A stretch of DNA of 64,000 nucleotides from the NCBI RefSeq assembly GCF_900091955.1, contig NZ_FMDF01000183.1:1-64000 (forward strand), read 5' to 3'. Origin of the DNA: Streptomyces sp. Ncost-T10-10d (GTDB lineage Bacteria; Actinomycetota; Actinomycetes; Streptomycetales; Streptomycetaceae). A model generated the notes under the pieces. It searched no databases and was not told the DNA's origin. It was given only the letters and a program-made list of their open reading frames with translations. Position numbers and translations under genes: made by a program. Positions 16,919-25,850 of the stretch are shown in pieces. The first letter of the stretch is position 1, and each line of letters begins with the position of its first letter.

Positions 16919-18082
16919 TCACAAGCCGACGATGGAGTTCCACTTCTTGGCGAACTCGGTGCGTTCCTCCGAGGTGATGTCCCGGGCGATCGCCAGCCGT
17001 TTGCGCATGGCGTCGTCGGGGAAGATCAGCGGGTCCTCGGCGAGCGCGGCGGCCTCCTCGTCCTTGGAGGAGGCCAGCACCTCGCGGGCGGCCGGGACGG
17101 GGCAGACGTAATTGACCCAGGTCGCCAGCTCCGCGGCCACCTCCGGCTCGTAGTAGTAGTCGATGAGCTTCTCGGCGTTGCGCTTGTGGCGGGCGAGGTT
17201 GGGGATCATGAGGGACTCGGCCCAGAGTTCGGCGCCCTCCTCGGGCACCACGAACTCGATCTCCGGGTTGTCCGCCTGGAGCTGGATGACATCGCCGGAG
17301 TAGGCCTGGCATGCGAGCACATCGCCGGTCGACAGGTCCTTGATGTAGTCGTTGCCGGTGAAGCGGCGGATGTGCCTCTTCTTCACCAGCTTCTCCACCT
17401 GGTCGCACACCTCGTAGAAGTCGTCCCGCTTCCAGCGGGTGATGTCGACACCGTTGCTCTGCATCAGAAGGGCGAAGGACTCGTCGAGTCCGGACAGCAG
17501 CGTCACCTTGCCGCGCAGATCGTCCGCCCACAGATCGCTCAGGTGCTTGATCTCCCGGCCGAGCTTCTTGCGGTTGTACGCGATGCCGGTGATCCCGGAC
17601 TGCCAGGGCACGCTGTGCATCCGGCCCTTGTCGAAGGCGGGGGAGCGCAGCTGCGGATCGAGGTACTTCGCCACGTTGGGCTGCTTGGCCCGGTCCATCT
17701 CCTGGACCCAGCCGAGCCGGACGAACCGTGCGGCCATCCAGTCGCTGATGACGATCAGGTCACGGCCCGTCTCCTGATGGTTCATCAACGCCGGGCTGAT
17801 CTTCCCGAAGAACTCGTCGTTGTCGTTGATCTCCTCGGTGTATGTGACAGAGATCCCGGTCCGCTTGCTGAAAGCGTCGAGGGTGGGCCGCTTCGACGTG
17901 TCCTCGTCGTCGGTGTCGATGTACAGGGGCCAGTTCGCGAAGTGCAGGGTGTGGTCACGCGCCGATGTGTCGCGTCCGGCGCGGTCACCGGGTTCCACAT
18001 AGGCGGCGGGCACTCCACAGCCGGCCAGCGTGACACCGGCCGCTGTGGCCCCGAAGGCGCGCAGCAGGGACCGGCGGGACAT
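16919..18082 (-). CDS. Second polyamine-binding lipoprotein, PotD type
   Basis: This is a 387-residue solute-binding protein with a twin-arginine signal (MSRRSLLRAFGATAAGVTLA) and lipobox LAGC. NWPLYIDTDDEDTSKRPTL and RNAEKLIDYYYEPEVAAELA are also PotD hallmarks, as is VCPVPAAREVL. It is a clear paralogue of the protein at 5784-7034. No permease or ATPase gene is next to it, so it may feed the PotABC system encoded upstream or act as a sensor. The ATG with the RR motif at residues 3-4 is used; an in-frame GTG 24 nt upstream is possible. Confidence 0.82.
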   Translation of the reverse strand: MSRRSLLRAFGATAAGVTLAGCGVPAAYVEPGDRAGRDTSARDHTLHFANWPLYIDTDDEDTSKRPTLDAFSKRTGISVTYTEEINDNDEFFGKISPALMNHQETGRDLIVISDWMAARFVRLGWVQEMDRAKQPNVAKYLDPQLRSPAFDKGRMHSVPWQSGITGIAYNRKKLGREIKHLSDLWADDLRGKVTLLSGLDESFALLMQSNGVDITRWKRDDFYEVCDQVEKLVKKRHIRRFTGNDYIKDLSTGDVLACQAYSGDVIQLQADNPEIEFVVPEEGAELWAESLMIPNLARHKRNAEKLIDYYYEPEVAAELATWVNYVCPVPAAREVLASSKDEEAAALAEDPLIFPDDAMRKRLAIARDITSEERTEFAKKWNSIVGL

Positions 18083-18238
18083 GGGGTTCTTCGGGGTTCC
18101 TCGCACCTGCGCAGGATGCCGGTCGGCCGACGGCGCGGGCAATGGACCAACCGTCCAGCGGTACACGCTCCGTCCGCACACCCTGTCGATGCCGTCGCAG
18201 GTGCGGCTGTCGATGACGACGTCGACGCCGGACGGAAA

Positions 18239-18264
18239 CGGCCCCGGGCTCATGCCCGGGGCCG
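18239..18264 (-). terminator. Terminator after the second aldehyde dehydrogenase gene
   Basis: A perfect 10-bp stem (CGGCCCCGGG / CCCGGGGCCG) with a 6-nt loop lies 21 bp past the dehydrogenase stop and separates it from the orphan binding-protein gene. Confidence 0.75.
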
Positions 18265-18285
18265 CACACCGCAACTGACCGTGGA

Positions 18286-19725
18286 TCAGTCGTCGAGCGA
18301 GGTCATGACGTGCTTGATGCGGGTGTAGTCCTCGAAGCCGTACGCGGAGAGGTCCTTGCCGTAGCCGGACTTCTTGAACCCGCCGTGCGGCATCTCGGCG
18401 ACGAGCGGAATGTGGGTGTTGATCCACACGCAGCCGAAGTCGAGGTTCTTGGACATCCGCATGGCGCGGGAGTGGTCCTTGGTCCACACCGAGGAGGCCA
18501 GGGCGTACTCGACACCGTTGGCGTACGCGACGGCCTGGGCCTCGTCCGTGAACTTCTGGACGGTGATGACCGGGCCGAAGACCTCGTTCTGGATGATCTC
18601 GTCGTCCTGCTGGAGGCCGGAGACGACGGTCGGGGCGTAGAAGTACCCCTTCTCGCCGACCCGGTGGCCGCCCGCCTCGACCTTGGCGTGGGCGGGGAGC
18701 CGCTCGATGAAGCCGCTGACCTGCTTCAGCTGGTTGGCGTTGTTGAGCGGGCCGTACAGCACGTCCTCGTCGTCCGGCTGCCCCGTCTTGGTGTCGGCGG
18801 CGGCCTTGGCGAGGGCGGTGACGAACTCGTCATGGATGGACTCGTGGACCAGGACGCGGGTCGCGGCCGTACAGTCCTGGCCCGCATTGAAGAAGCCCGC
18901 GACGGAGATTCCCTCGACGGCCTTGGCGATGTCGGTGTCCTCGAACACGACGACCGGGGCCTTGCCGCCGAGCTCCAGGTGCACCCGCTTGACGTCCTTG
19001 GCGGCGGACTCGGCGACCTGCATGCCGGCCCGCACCGAACCGGTGATGGAGGCCATCGCCGGGGTCGGGTGCTCGACCATCGCGCGGCCGGTGTCGCGGT
19101 CGCCGCAGATGACGTTGAAGACGCCCTTGGGGAGGATCTGGCCGATGATCTCGGCGATCAGCACGGTCGACGCCGGGGTGGTGTCGGACGGCTTGATGAC
19201 GACGGTGTTGCCCGCGGCGAGCGCCGGGGCGAACTTCCAGACAGCCATCATCATCGGGTAGTTCCACGGCGCGACCTGCGCGCAGACGCCGACCGGCTCG
19301 CGGCGGATGATCGAGGTGAGGCCCTCCATGTACTCGCCGGCCGAGCGGCCTTCGAGCATCCGAGCCGCACCCGCGAAGAAGCGGATCTGGTCCACCATCG
19401 GCGGGATCTCTTCGGTGCGGGTGAGCTCGATCGGCTTGCCCGTGTTCTCCGACTCGGCGGCGATGAGGTCCTCGGCGCGCTCCTCGAAGGCGTCCGCGAT
19501 CTTCAGCAGGGCCTTCTGGCGCTCGGCGGGCGTGGCGTCGCGCCAGGCGGGGAAAGCGGCCGCGGCGGCGTCCATCGCGGCATCGACATCGGCCTGGCCG
19601 GAGAGCGGCGAGGTCGCGTAGACCTCTTCCGTCGCCGGGTTGACCACGTCGATGGTCCGCCCGTCAGCGGCGTCCCGGAACTCTCCGTTGATGTAGTTGC
19701 GCAGACGGCGCACCTCGGTGGTCAC
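18286..19725 (-). CDS. Second aminobutyraldehyde-type aldehyde dehydrogenase
   Basis: This is a 479-residue aldehyde dehydrogenase. LELGGKAPVVVFEDTD contains the catalytic glutamate near residue 250 and NAGQDCTAATR the catalytic cysteine near 284. The end matches the paralogue at 7077-8591 (CVWINTHIPLVAEMPHGG). AGGAGG lies 8 nt before the GTG start, which fixes it. The gene is divergent from an Lrp regulator and a class III aminotransferase, so the likely role is oxidation of 4-aminobutanal formed by transamination of putrescine. In Streptomyces coelicolor this locus is, to my recollection, among the polyamine-induced genes. Confidence 0.85.
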   Translation of the reverse strand: MTTEVRRLRNYINGEFRDAADGRTIDVVNPATEEVYATSPLSGQADVDAAMDAAAAAFPAWRDATPAERQKALLKIADAFEERAEDLIAAESENTGKPIELTRTEEIPPMVDQIRFFAGAARMLEGRSAGEYMEGLTSIIRREPVGVCAQVAPWNYPMMMAVWKFAPALAAGNTVVIKPSDTTPASTVLIAEIIGQILPKGVFNVICGDRDTGRAMVEHPTPAMASITGSVRAGMQVAESAAKDVKRVHLELGGKAPVVVFEDTDIAKAVEGISVAGFFNAGQDCTAATRVLVHESIHDEFVTALAKAAADTKTGQPDDEDVLYGPLNNANQLKQVSGFIERLPAHAKVEAGGHRVGEKGYFYAPTVVSGLQQDDEIIQNEVFGPVITVQKFTDEAQAVAYANGVEYALASSVWTKDHSRAMRMSKNLDFGCVWINTHIPLVAEMPHGGFKKSGYGKDLSAYGFEDYTRIKHVMTSLDD

Positions 19726-19903
19726 AACCACCCCTCCTGTCGACACGTCCAATGGATGAGATGACCAGCCTAGTCGCTCAGGTGTCGCTTTCGACATGCC
19801 CAACCGCCGTGAACTTCGGATTCAGTGAGATCTAGACCCTCAGACAACGAATTTCATCGATTTGGGGTTGCCAGACAGACGAGTCCCGGTGCACAGTGGA
19901 TGC
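19726..19903. promoter_or_regulatory. Divergent control region of the dehydrogenase and Lrp genes
   Basis: This 178-bp gap holds the promoters of both divergent transcripts. A relatively AT-rich stretch around 19845-19870 (ACGAATTTCATCGATTTGGGG) is the best candidate for an Lrp-type site. I cannot define a consensus box. Confidence 0.4.
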
Positions 19904-20395
19904 GTGGCCAGTCGCAGCGCAGACTCCAGGACCGGGAACGGATCGTCCCCAGCAGTCGATGCCGTATCCCTCGCAATCATCGAGCAGCTCCAGGAGGACG
20001 GGCGTCGCCCGTACGCCGCGATCGGCAAGGCCGTCGGCCTCTCCGAGGCGGCCGTACGGCAGCGCGTCCAGAAGCTGCTCGACCAGGGCGTGATGCAGAT
20101 CGTCGCCGTCACGGACCCGCTCACCGTGGGATTCCGACGACAGGCGATGGTCGGCATCAATGTCGACGGCGACCTCGATCCCGTCGCCGAGGCGCTGTCG
20201 GCCATGGCCGAGTGCGAGTACGTGGTGATGACCGCGGGCTCCTTCGACCTGATGGTGGAGATCGTCTGCGAGGACGACGACCACCTGCTGGAAACGATCA
20301 ACAAACGCATCCGGGCCATCCCCGGTGTGCGCTCCACCGAGAGCTTTGTGTACCTGAAGCTCAAGAAGCAGACCTATATGTGGGGAACCCGATAG
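19904..20395 (+). CDS. Lrp/AsnC family transcriptional regulator
   Basis: This 163-residue regulator has an N-terminal helix-turn-helix (AAIGKAVGLSEAAVRQRVQK, about residues 40-60) and a C-terminal RAM ligand-binding domain (VVMTAGSFDLMVEIVCEDDD ... IPGVRSTESFVYLKL). Such proteins sense amino acids or related amines as dimers or octamers. It sits directly before the aminotransferase gene and opposite the dehydrogenase gene, so polyamine or GABA-linked control of both is likely. GTG at 19904 is used; the region upstream is poorly conserved in character. Confidence 0.87.
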   Translation: MASRSADSRTGNGSSPAVDAVSLAIIEQLQEDGRRPYAAIGKAVGLSEAAVRQRVQKLLDQGVMQIVAVTDPLTVGFRRQAMVGINVDGDLDPVAEALSAMAECEYVVMTAGSFDLMVEIVCEDDDHLLETINKRIRAIPGVRSTESFVYLKLKKQTYMWGTR

Positions 20396-20397
20396 CC

Positions 20398-21759
20398 GTG
20401 AGCAAGGACCTCAGCCGAACCGCGTACGACCACCTGTGGATGCATTTCACCCGCATGTCGGACTACGAGAACGCGCCCGTTCCCACCATCGTGCGTGGCG
20501 AGGGCACCTACATCTACGACGACCAGGGCAAGCGCTACCTCGACGGCCTGTCCGGCCTGTTCGTGGTCAACGCCGGTCACGGCCGTCACGAGCTCGCCGA
20601 GGCGGCGTACAAGCAGGGCCAGGAGCTGGGCTTCTTCCCGGTCTGGTCCTACGCCCACCCGAAGGCCGTCGAGCTCGCCGAGCGCCTCGCCGACTACGCA
20701 CCGGGCGACCTCAACAAGGTCTTCTTCACCACCGGTGGCGGCGAAGCCGTGGAGACCGCCTGGAAGCTGGCCAAGCAGTACTTCAAGCTCCAGGGCAAGC
20801 CGACCAAGTACAAGGTCATCTCGCGTGCGGTCGCCTACCACGGCACCCCGCAGGGCGCCCTGTCGATCACCGGCCTGCCGGCCCTGAAGGCCCCCTTCGA
20901 GCCGCTGGTCCCCGGCGCGCACAAGGTGCCGAACACGAACATCTACCGTGCCCCGATCCACGGCGACGACCCGGAGGCCTTCGGCCGCTGGGCCGCCGAC
21001 CAGATCGAGCAGGAGATCCTCTTCGAGGGCCCGGACACCGTCGCCGCGGTCTTCCTGGAGCCGGTGCAGAACGCGGGCGGCTGCTTCCCGCCGCCGCCCG
21101 GATACTTCCAGCGCGTGCGCGAGATCTGCGACAAGTACGACGTGCTGCTCGTCTCCGACGAGGTCATCTGCGCCTTCGGCCGTCTCGGCACGATGTTCGC
21201 CTGCGACAAGTTCGGCTACGTGCCGGACATGATCACCTGCGCCAAGGGCATGACCTCGGGCTACTCCCCGATCGGTGCCTGCATCGTCTCGGACCGCATC
21301 GCCGCGCCGTTCTACGAGGGTGGCAACACCTTCCTGCACGGCTACACCTTCGGTGGCCACCCGGTCTCCGCGGCGGTCGGCCTCGCCAACCTCGACATCT
21401 TCGAGCGCGAGGGCCTCAACCAGCACGTCCTGGACAACGAGAACGCCTTCTACACGACGCTGCAGAAGCTGCTCGATCTGCCGATCGTCGGCGACGTCCG
21501 CGGCAACGGCTTCTTCTACGGCATCGAGCTGGTGAAGGACAAGGCCACCAAGGAGACCTTCACCGACGAGGAGACCGAGCGCGTCCTGTACGGCTTCCTC
21601 TCCAAGGCGCTGTACGACAACGGCCTGTACTGCCGGGCCGACGACCGTGGCGACCCGGTCGTCCAGCTCGCGCCGCCGCTGGTCTCCGACCAGTCGACGT
21701 TCGACGAGATCGAGGGCATTCTGCGGACCGTCCTCACCGAGGCGTGGACCAAGCTCTGA
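20398..21759 (+). CDS. Class III aminotransferase, putrescine/omega-amino acid type
   Basis: This is a 453-residue PLP-dependent aminotransferase. The start of the fold reads WMHFTRMSDYENAPVPTIV, the phosphate-binding turn TTGGGEAVETAWKLAKQY is near residue 114, the aspartate pairing with the PLP nitrogen is in LLVSDEVICAFGR, and the Schiff-base lysine is in TCAKGMTSGYSPIGA near 283. It resembles putrescine-pyruvate (SpuC-like) and beta-alanine-pyruvate transaminases. It begins 2 bp after the Lrp stop, giving a two-gene operon. The product 4-aminobutanal would be oxidised by the dehydrogenase encoded divergently. Confidence 0.87.
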   Translation: MSKDLSRTAYDHLWMHFTRMSDYENAPVPTIVRGEGTYIYDDQGKRYLDGLSGLFVVNAGHGRHELAEAAYKQGQELGFFPVWSYAHPKAVELAERLADYAPGDLNKVFFTTGGGEAVETAWKLAKQYFKLQGKPTKYKVISRAVAYHGTPQGALSITGLPALKAPFEPLVPGAHKVPNTNIYRAPIHGDDPEAFGRWAADQIEQEILFEGPDTVAAVFLEPVQNAGGCFPPPPGYFQRVREICDKYDVLLVSDEVICAFGRLGTMFACDKFGYVPDMITCAKGMTSGYSPIGACIVSDRIAAPFYEGGNTFLHGYTFGGHPVSAAVGLANLDIFEREGLNQHVLDNENAFYTTLQKLLDLPIVGDVRGNGFFYGIELVKDKATKETFTDEETERVLYGFLSKALYDNGLYCRADDRGDPVVQLAPPLVSDQSTFDEIEGILRTVLTEAWTKL

Positions 21760-21840
21760 CCGGCCGTTCGATCGGCTGACCGGCCACGGACCGGGCAGCC
21801 GATCGACACCCGTCCGCCCGTCCGCCCGACGGGCCGGGAT

Positions 21841-21866
21841 CCGTCCGGCCGTGATCGGCCGGACGG
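21841..21866 (+). terminator. Terminator of the Lrp-aminotransferase operon
   Basis: An 11-bp perfect stem (CCGTCCGGCCG / CGGCCGGACGG) with loop TGAT lies about 80 bp past the aminotransferase stop. Confidence 0.75.
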
Positions 21867-21874
21867 CCCTGCGG

Positions 21875-21907
21875 CTTGACCACCGGTTGACCACCGCTTG
21901 ACCGGCT
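21875..21907 (+). repeat. Three 11-bp tandem repeats
   Basis: The units are CTTGACCACCG, GTTGACCACCG and CTTGACCGGCT. The 11-bp period places them on one face of the helix, as in some regulator-binding arrays. Each also contains TTGACC, similar to a -35 box. Confidence 0.5.
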
Positions 21908-21930
21908 TCCATCGGTCATTTCATACGGTC

Positions 21931-21984
21931 CACACGGCCCGGATGCGCCCATTCGAGTGGGATGGAGCGCACCCGGGCCGTGTG
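21931..21984. other. Long hairpin in the leader of the ABC exporter genes
   Basis: A 12-bp outer stem (CACACGGCCCGG / CCGGGCCGTGTG) encloses inner pairings (TGCGC / GCGCA and CCCA / TGGG). It ends 110 bp before the ATPase start and could be a transcription terminator or an attenuator. Confidence 0.5.
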
Positions 21985-22094
21985 CTGTGCCCACACCGCG
22001 GTTCGGATCCTTACGGTGCCGAGTGACCGATCGGCCCCCTCTTCGTTCCCCCGTAAGCGGGACGGGACATACGATCTGAACCGAGGTGTACGCC

Positions 22095-22832
22095 ATGGTG
22101 GCCCCGCCGGACAACGACGTGATCTGGGCGCGTTCCCTGCACCACTCCCACAACGGCTCACCCGCGCTCGGTGGCGTCTCCATGGGTGTCCACGACGGCG
22201 AGATCCTCGCCGTGACCGGCCCCAGGGGCAGCGGCAAGACGACCCTGCTGCACTGCCTCTCCGGTCTGCTGGTGCCCCAGCAGGGCGAGGTGTGGTTCAA
22301 CAGCGTCCCCGTCCACACCATGGGCCCCCGCTTGCGCGAACGGCTGCGCCGCGACAAATTCGGCTGGATCGCCCCCGAGCCCCAGCTCGTACCGGAGCTG
22401 AACACCTGGGAGAACGTGGCTCTTCCGCTGCTGCTGCGCGGCGCCACGAACCGGGAGGCGAAGAAGGCCGGCCTGGAGTGGCTGGAGCGGCTGGACATCG
22501 GCGCGTGCGCCAAGAAGCGACCGCACACGCTGCTCCAGGGGCAGCGCCAGCGGATCGCCGTGGCGCGCGCGCTGGCCGCCTCGCCCTCGGTGATCTTCGC
22601 CGACGAGCCGACCGCGACCCTGCACCGCACCGACCGGACGCATGTGCTGCGCACCCTCACCAGCGCGGCCCGCTCGCACGGCATCACGGTCGTGCTCGCC
22701 ACCCACGACGCGGAGATCGCCACCCTCGCCGACCGCACGGTCCCGCTGCTGGACGGCCGCCCCGTCGCCACCGTCGCCCTGCCCGGCGTATCCGATGCGG
22801 AGGGCAGGGCGGCGTGCTCGCTCTCCGTCTGA
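22095..22832 (+). CDS. ABC transporter ATP-binding protein (MacB/LolD-like)
   Basis: This is a 245-residue ATPase. Walker A is TGPRGSGKTT near residue 40 and Walker B SVIFADEPTATL near 160. The ABC signature reads LLQGQRQRIAVARALA, so the usual LSGGQ is degenerate. The H-loop is LATHDAE. GAGG lies 8 nt before the ATG. It overlaps the next gene, which encodes a large membrane protein, so the two probably form an exporter or a LolCDE/MacB-like machine. The substrate is unknown. Confidence 0.82.
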   Translation: MVAPPDNDVIWARSLHHSHNGSPALGGVSMGVHDGEILAVTGPRGSGKTTLLHCLSGLLVPQQGEVWFNSVPVHTMGPRLRERLRRDKFGWIAPEPQLVPELNTWENVALPLLLRGATNREAKKAGLEWLERLDIGACAKKRPHTLLQGQRQRIAVARALAASPSVIFADEPTATLHRTDRTHVLRTLTSAARSHGITVVLATHDAEIATLADRTVPLLDGRPVATVALPGVSDAEGRAACSLSV

Positions 22833-23998
22833 CCCGGGGTACCCATCCGCTGGTCCTGATGCGGCGGCTGCTGGTCGCGGCCGCCTCCGCCGGGGTCGGC
22901 TTCCTGCTGCTGTGCTCCCTGGGCTACGCATCGGGGCACCCGGCGCACTCCACCGCGGCCGTGCTGCGGCTGCTGTGGTGCTTCGTACCGCTCGCCGCCA
23001 CCGTGCAGCTCGCGGTCGCGGTGGCCCGTACGGACCCGAGCACCCGGCCACGCTCCGGGCTGTCCGCCGTGGGCCTCGGGCCGGTCAGGCTCACGGTGCT
23101 CGCCGCGGTCTCCACAGCCGTCTCCTGCACCCTCGGGTCGATGGTGGCTCTGCTGTTCTTCCTGCATCTGCGCGGCGATCTGTCCGGGCTGCCGTTCGAC
23201 GGTGCGGCGGCAGGGCTGCTCGACGCGGACGCCCCGCTGCCGCTCGCGGCCGTACTCGTGCTGCTGGCCCTGGTCCCGGTGGCCGCGGCCACGGCGAGCG
23301 GGCTGGCGCTGCGCACCCGGCCGGTCTCGGCGACGGTCCCGGACGGCGACTCCTCGGACGACGTGCCGGAGGAGCGGCCGGCCGCTTCGGCGACGCCCCC
23401 GACCGGGCTGCCGTGGGGGGTGGCACTGATCGCGGTCGGCCTCGCCGTGGAGGCGTACCTGAGCCACGGCGACGGGCGCAGCCTGCTTCCGCTCCCCGGC
23501 CGGTTCGACGCCACCCCGGCCGGAGTGCTGGCAGGGTGGACGCTGACGGCGATCGGCCTGGCCATGGCCGGACCCGGCCTGGCATATCTCTGCGGGCGGC
23601 TGCTCCAGGCGGTGCGCCCCGGCGCCGTACGGCTGCTGGCCGGCCGCGTGCTGATGGGCGAGGCGCGCCGGATCGGCGGGCCGCTCGGTGTGGTCTGTGC
23701 GGTGCTCTCCGCGGTGATCGCCGCCTACGCGCTGTACGGGGCAGGGCCGCGCCCCTTCGGCCCGCTCACGGCACTGGGCGCGGTGCTCGTCCTCGGCTGT
23801 ACGTCGGCGACGCTGCTGACCTCGGCGCTGGAGGCGAAGCAGGACCGCACCCGGACGGCGCGGGCGCTGCTGCGGCTGGGTGCCCCGGCCTCGGTGCTGT
23901 GGGCCGCGACGGCCCTGCGCGCCGCCGTGCTGCTGGTCGTCTTCGCCCCGTTGACCTTGCTCGTCGCCGAGCTGGCGGCGCTGCCGCTGACGGCCTGA
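22814..23998 (+). CDS. ABC transporter permease-like membrane protein
   Basis: This is a 394-residue protein with about eight to ten hydrophobic helices. An acidic, Pro-rich cytoplasmic or loop segment (TVPDGDSSDDVPEERPAAS) sits near residues 175-195. It starts with GTG inside the last codons of the ATPase gene (19-bp overlap), so the two are coupled. It resembles the FtsX-like permeases of Streptomyces only loosely. The function is inferred from the neighbour. Confidence 0.75.
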   Translation: MLALRLTRGTHPLVLMRRLLVAAASAGVGFLLLCSLGYASGHPAHSTAAVLRLLWCFVPLAATVQLAVAVARTDPSTRPRSGLSAVGLGPVRLTVLAAVSTAVSCTLGSMVALLFFLHLRGDLSGLPFDGAAAGLLDADAPLPLAAVLVLLALVPVAAATASGLALRTRPVSATVPDGDSSDDVPEERPAASATPPTGLPWGVALIAVGLAVEAYLSHGDGRSLLPLPGRFDATPAGVLAGWTLTAIGLAMAGPGLAYLCGRLLQAVRPGAVRLLAGRVLMGEARRIGGPLGVVCAVLSAVIAAYALYGAGPRPFGPLTALGAVLVLGCTSATLLTSALEAKQDRTRTARALLRLGAPASVLWAATALRAAVLLVVFAPLTLLVAELAALPLTA

Positions 23999-24053
23999 GG
24001 ACGCCGTGTCCCGGCCACGTCCGTGCGTCTCGGCCGCTACGTAGCATGACAAC

Positions 24054-25178
24054 GTGGACAACCCGGACGACAGCAATCCCGTACCCGGCCCGGAGATCGA
24101 GTCGCTCGCCGAATTCGACGCGGTGGTCGCCTCCGGGAGGCTGGCCGGACACCGGGTCCAGTCCGTCGACCTGACGGACCGGGGCGCCGCCCTGCTGGCC
24201 GCCGATACGGCCGGTGCCGTCTTCCTCGGCTGCCTGATGGCGCCCGGAACGGCGGCGAAGGTACGGGCCGACGGCGCGTTCGTCTTCCCGCCGGTGCCCG
24301 GACTGCCCTTCGATCCTTACCGCGGCCTGCTCTACTCCCCCGACGCGCTCTACGAAGGGCTGACGGACGGCGGCTACGCCGCGACGCCCGATGCCCGCGC
24401 GTACCGCTGGTTCCAGGAGACCCGGGCGAGCGGCGACACCTTCGCGTCGATGCTGCGTGCGCTCCACGACGACGCGATCTCCGACGCGCTGGACGAACAA
24501 CTCGCCGGCGCTTTTGTCGTCGGGGTGATGGGCGGCCATACGACGGCCCGCGGCAGCACGGAGTACGCGGCCGCGGCCCGGCTGGGCCGGGCACTGGCCC
24601 GGAGCGGCCTGACGGTGGCCACCGGTGGCGGGCCGGGCGCGATGGAGGCCGCGAACCTCGGGGCGTACGCGGCGCCGCACCCCGATCCGATGCTGGACAA
24701 TGCCTGCGAACTCCTGGCCGCCACCCCCTCGTTCACCCCGTCGGTCACCGACTGGGCGCTGGCCGCCTTCGCCGTACGGGAGCGCTGGCCGGGCGGCGGC
24801 GGTTCGGTCTCGATCCCCACCTGGTTCTACGGACATGAGCCGCCGAACCCGTTCGCGGACCACGTCGCCAAGTACTTCGCCAACGCGCTGCGCGAGGACG
24901 GGCTGCTCGCCCGCTCCACGGCGGGCGTGATCTTCCTGCCGGGCGCGGCCGGCACTGTCCAGGAGATCTTCGACAACGCGACACCGAACTACTACGGCTC
25001 CCGCGGCGGACCGAGGCCGATGGTGCTGGTCGGCCGCGCCCACTGGACGCGGGATCTGCCCGCGTGGCCGCTGCTGCGCACGCTGGCCGACAGCCGGCCG
25101 ATGGAGTCCCGCATCGCGCTCGTCGACACGGTCGACGAGGCACCCGAAGCACTCGCCCGACTGACGGAGCAACGGTAG
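24054..25178 (+). CDS. LOG-family Rossmann-fold protein
   Basis: This 374-residue protein has the LOG signature GGGPGAMEAANLGAY near residue 197 and PGAAGTVQEIF near 305. These are the two motifs of LONELY GUY phosphoribohydrolases and related nucleotide-binding proteins. It carries an extra N-terminal domain of about 150 residues (GRLAGHRVQSVDLTDRGAAL) not found in the small cytokinin-activating LOG enzymes. A nucleoside 5-prime-monophosphate ribosidase activity is possible but unproven. GTG is used as start. Confidence 0.78.
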   Translation: MDNPDDSNPVPGPEIESLAEFDAVVASGRLAGHRVQSVDLTDRGAALLAADTAGAVFLGCLMAPGTAAKVRADGAFVFPPVPGLPFDPYRGLLYSPDALYEGLTDGGYAATPDARAYRWFQETRASGDTFASMLRALHDDAISDALDEQLAGAFVVGVMGGHTTARGSTEYAAAARLGRALARSGLTVATGGGPGAMEAANLGAYAAPHPDPMLDNACELLAATPSFTPSVTDWALAAFAVRERWPGGGGSVSIPTWFYGHEPPNPFADHVAKYFANALREDGLLARSTAGVIFLPGAAGTVQEIFDNATPNYYGSRGGPRPMVLVGRAHWTRDLPAWPLLRTLADSRPMESRIALVDTVDEAPEALARLTEQR

Positions 25179-25190
25179 GCCGAAGCCGGC

Positions 25191-25643
25191 TCAGAGAGAC
25201 GCGAGACGGGCCACGAGCGCGTCGAAGAAGGCCTCCCAGCCGTCCTCCGCGGCCGCGTACTGTTCTGCCGTGAGGTTGCCGCCGCGCTGCTTGAAGACCA
25301 TTTCGGTGGTCTTGTCGCCGCGGTCGGTGAAGGTGACGGTGACGGTCTCGCCCTCGGTGTCGGCGGGGGCGGTGGCGTCCTTCAGCGTGAACACCAGCCG
25401 CTCAGGGGCAAGGACCTCGCGGTAGACCCCGTGGAAGGGCATCTCGGTGCCCGGCACCACGATGACCAGGCTCCAGGCGCCCCCCGGCCTGACGTCCATC
25501 GACACCCGGTCGAGCGGCACCTCGGCGTCCCCGCCGTACCAGGCGGCGAAGTGCTCGGGCGTCGTCCATGCCTCGAAGACCAGTTCCCGCGGGGCGTCGA
25601 GGATGCGGGTGATGTCGATGCCCTCGCGTGCTGACTCGGTCAT
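25191..25643 (-). CDS. SRPBCC/AHSA1 domain protein
   Basis: This is a 150-residue single-domain protein of the START/AHSA1 superfamily. The start of the fold is ITRILDAPRELVFEAWTTPE and the middle has WYGGDAEVP, RPGGAWSLVI and MPFHGVYREV. It ends EDGWEAFFDALVARLASL. These proteins form a hydrophobic ligand-binding cavity and are often called activator of Hsp90 ATPase homologues, although a role is rarely known. It converges on the LOG gene. Upstream spacing to the thiQ stop is about 205 bp. Confidence 0.83.
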   Translation of the reverse strand: MTESAREGIDITRILDAPRELVFEAWTTPEHFAAWYGGDAEVPLDRVSMDVRPGGAWSLVIVVPGTEMPFHGVYREVLAPERLVFTLKDATAPADTEGETVTVTFTDRGDKTTEMVFKQRGGNLTAEQYAAAEDGWEAFFDALVARLASL

Positions 25644-25850
25644 TGTTCCCGTCCTTCTCGGAGTCGTTCCGGATCTGCCGCATGTCCTCCCCCAGCTTGC
25701 CCGGACACCCCTGCGCAGACCCGCCGCGTGTGATCGGTCCGGGGCGCTCCAGCAGTTCCGGACACCGGGAGACGGCGGGCACGACCGTCGGATGCTGCTC
25801 GGCCGGTCGAGTGAACCTGGCTGCGCCCTCCGCCGGACGCGCGAGGCCGG

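Larger units (their letters stand above)
21760..22094. other. 335-bp intergenic region with terminator, tandem repeat and large hairpin
   Basis: No credible gene is present. The stretch holds in order a terminator hairpin, three 11-bp tandem repeats, a 54-bp palindrome and then the leader of the ABC exporter operon. Each is listed separately. Confidence 0.6.
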
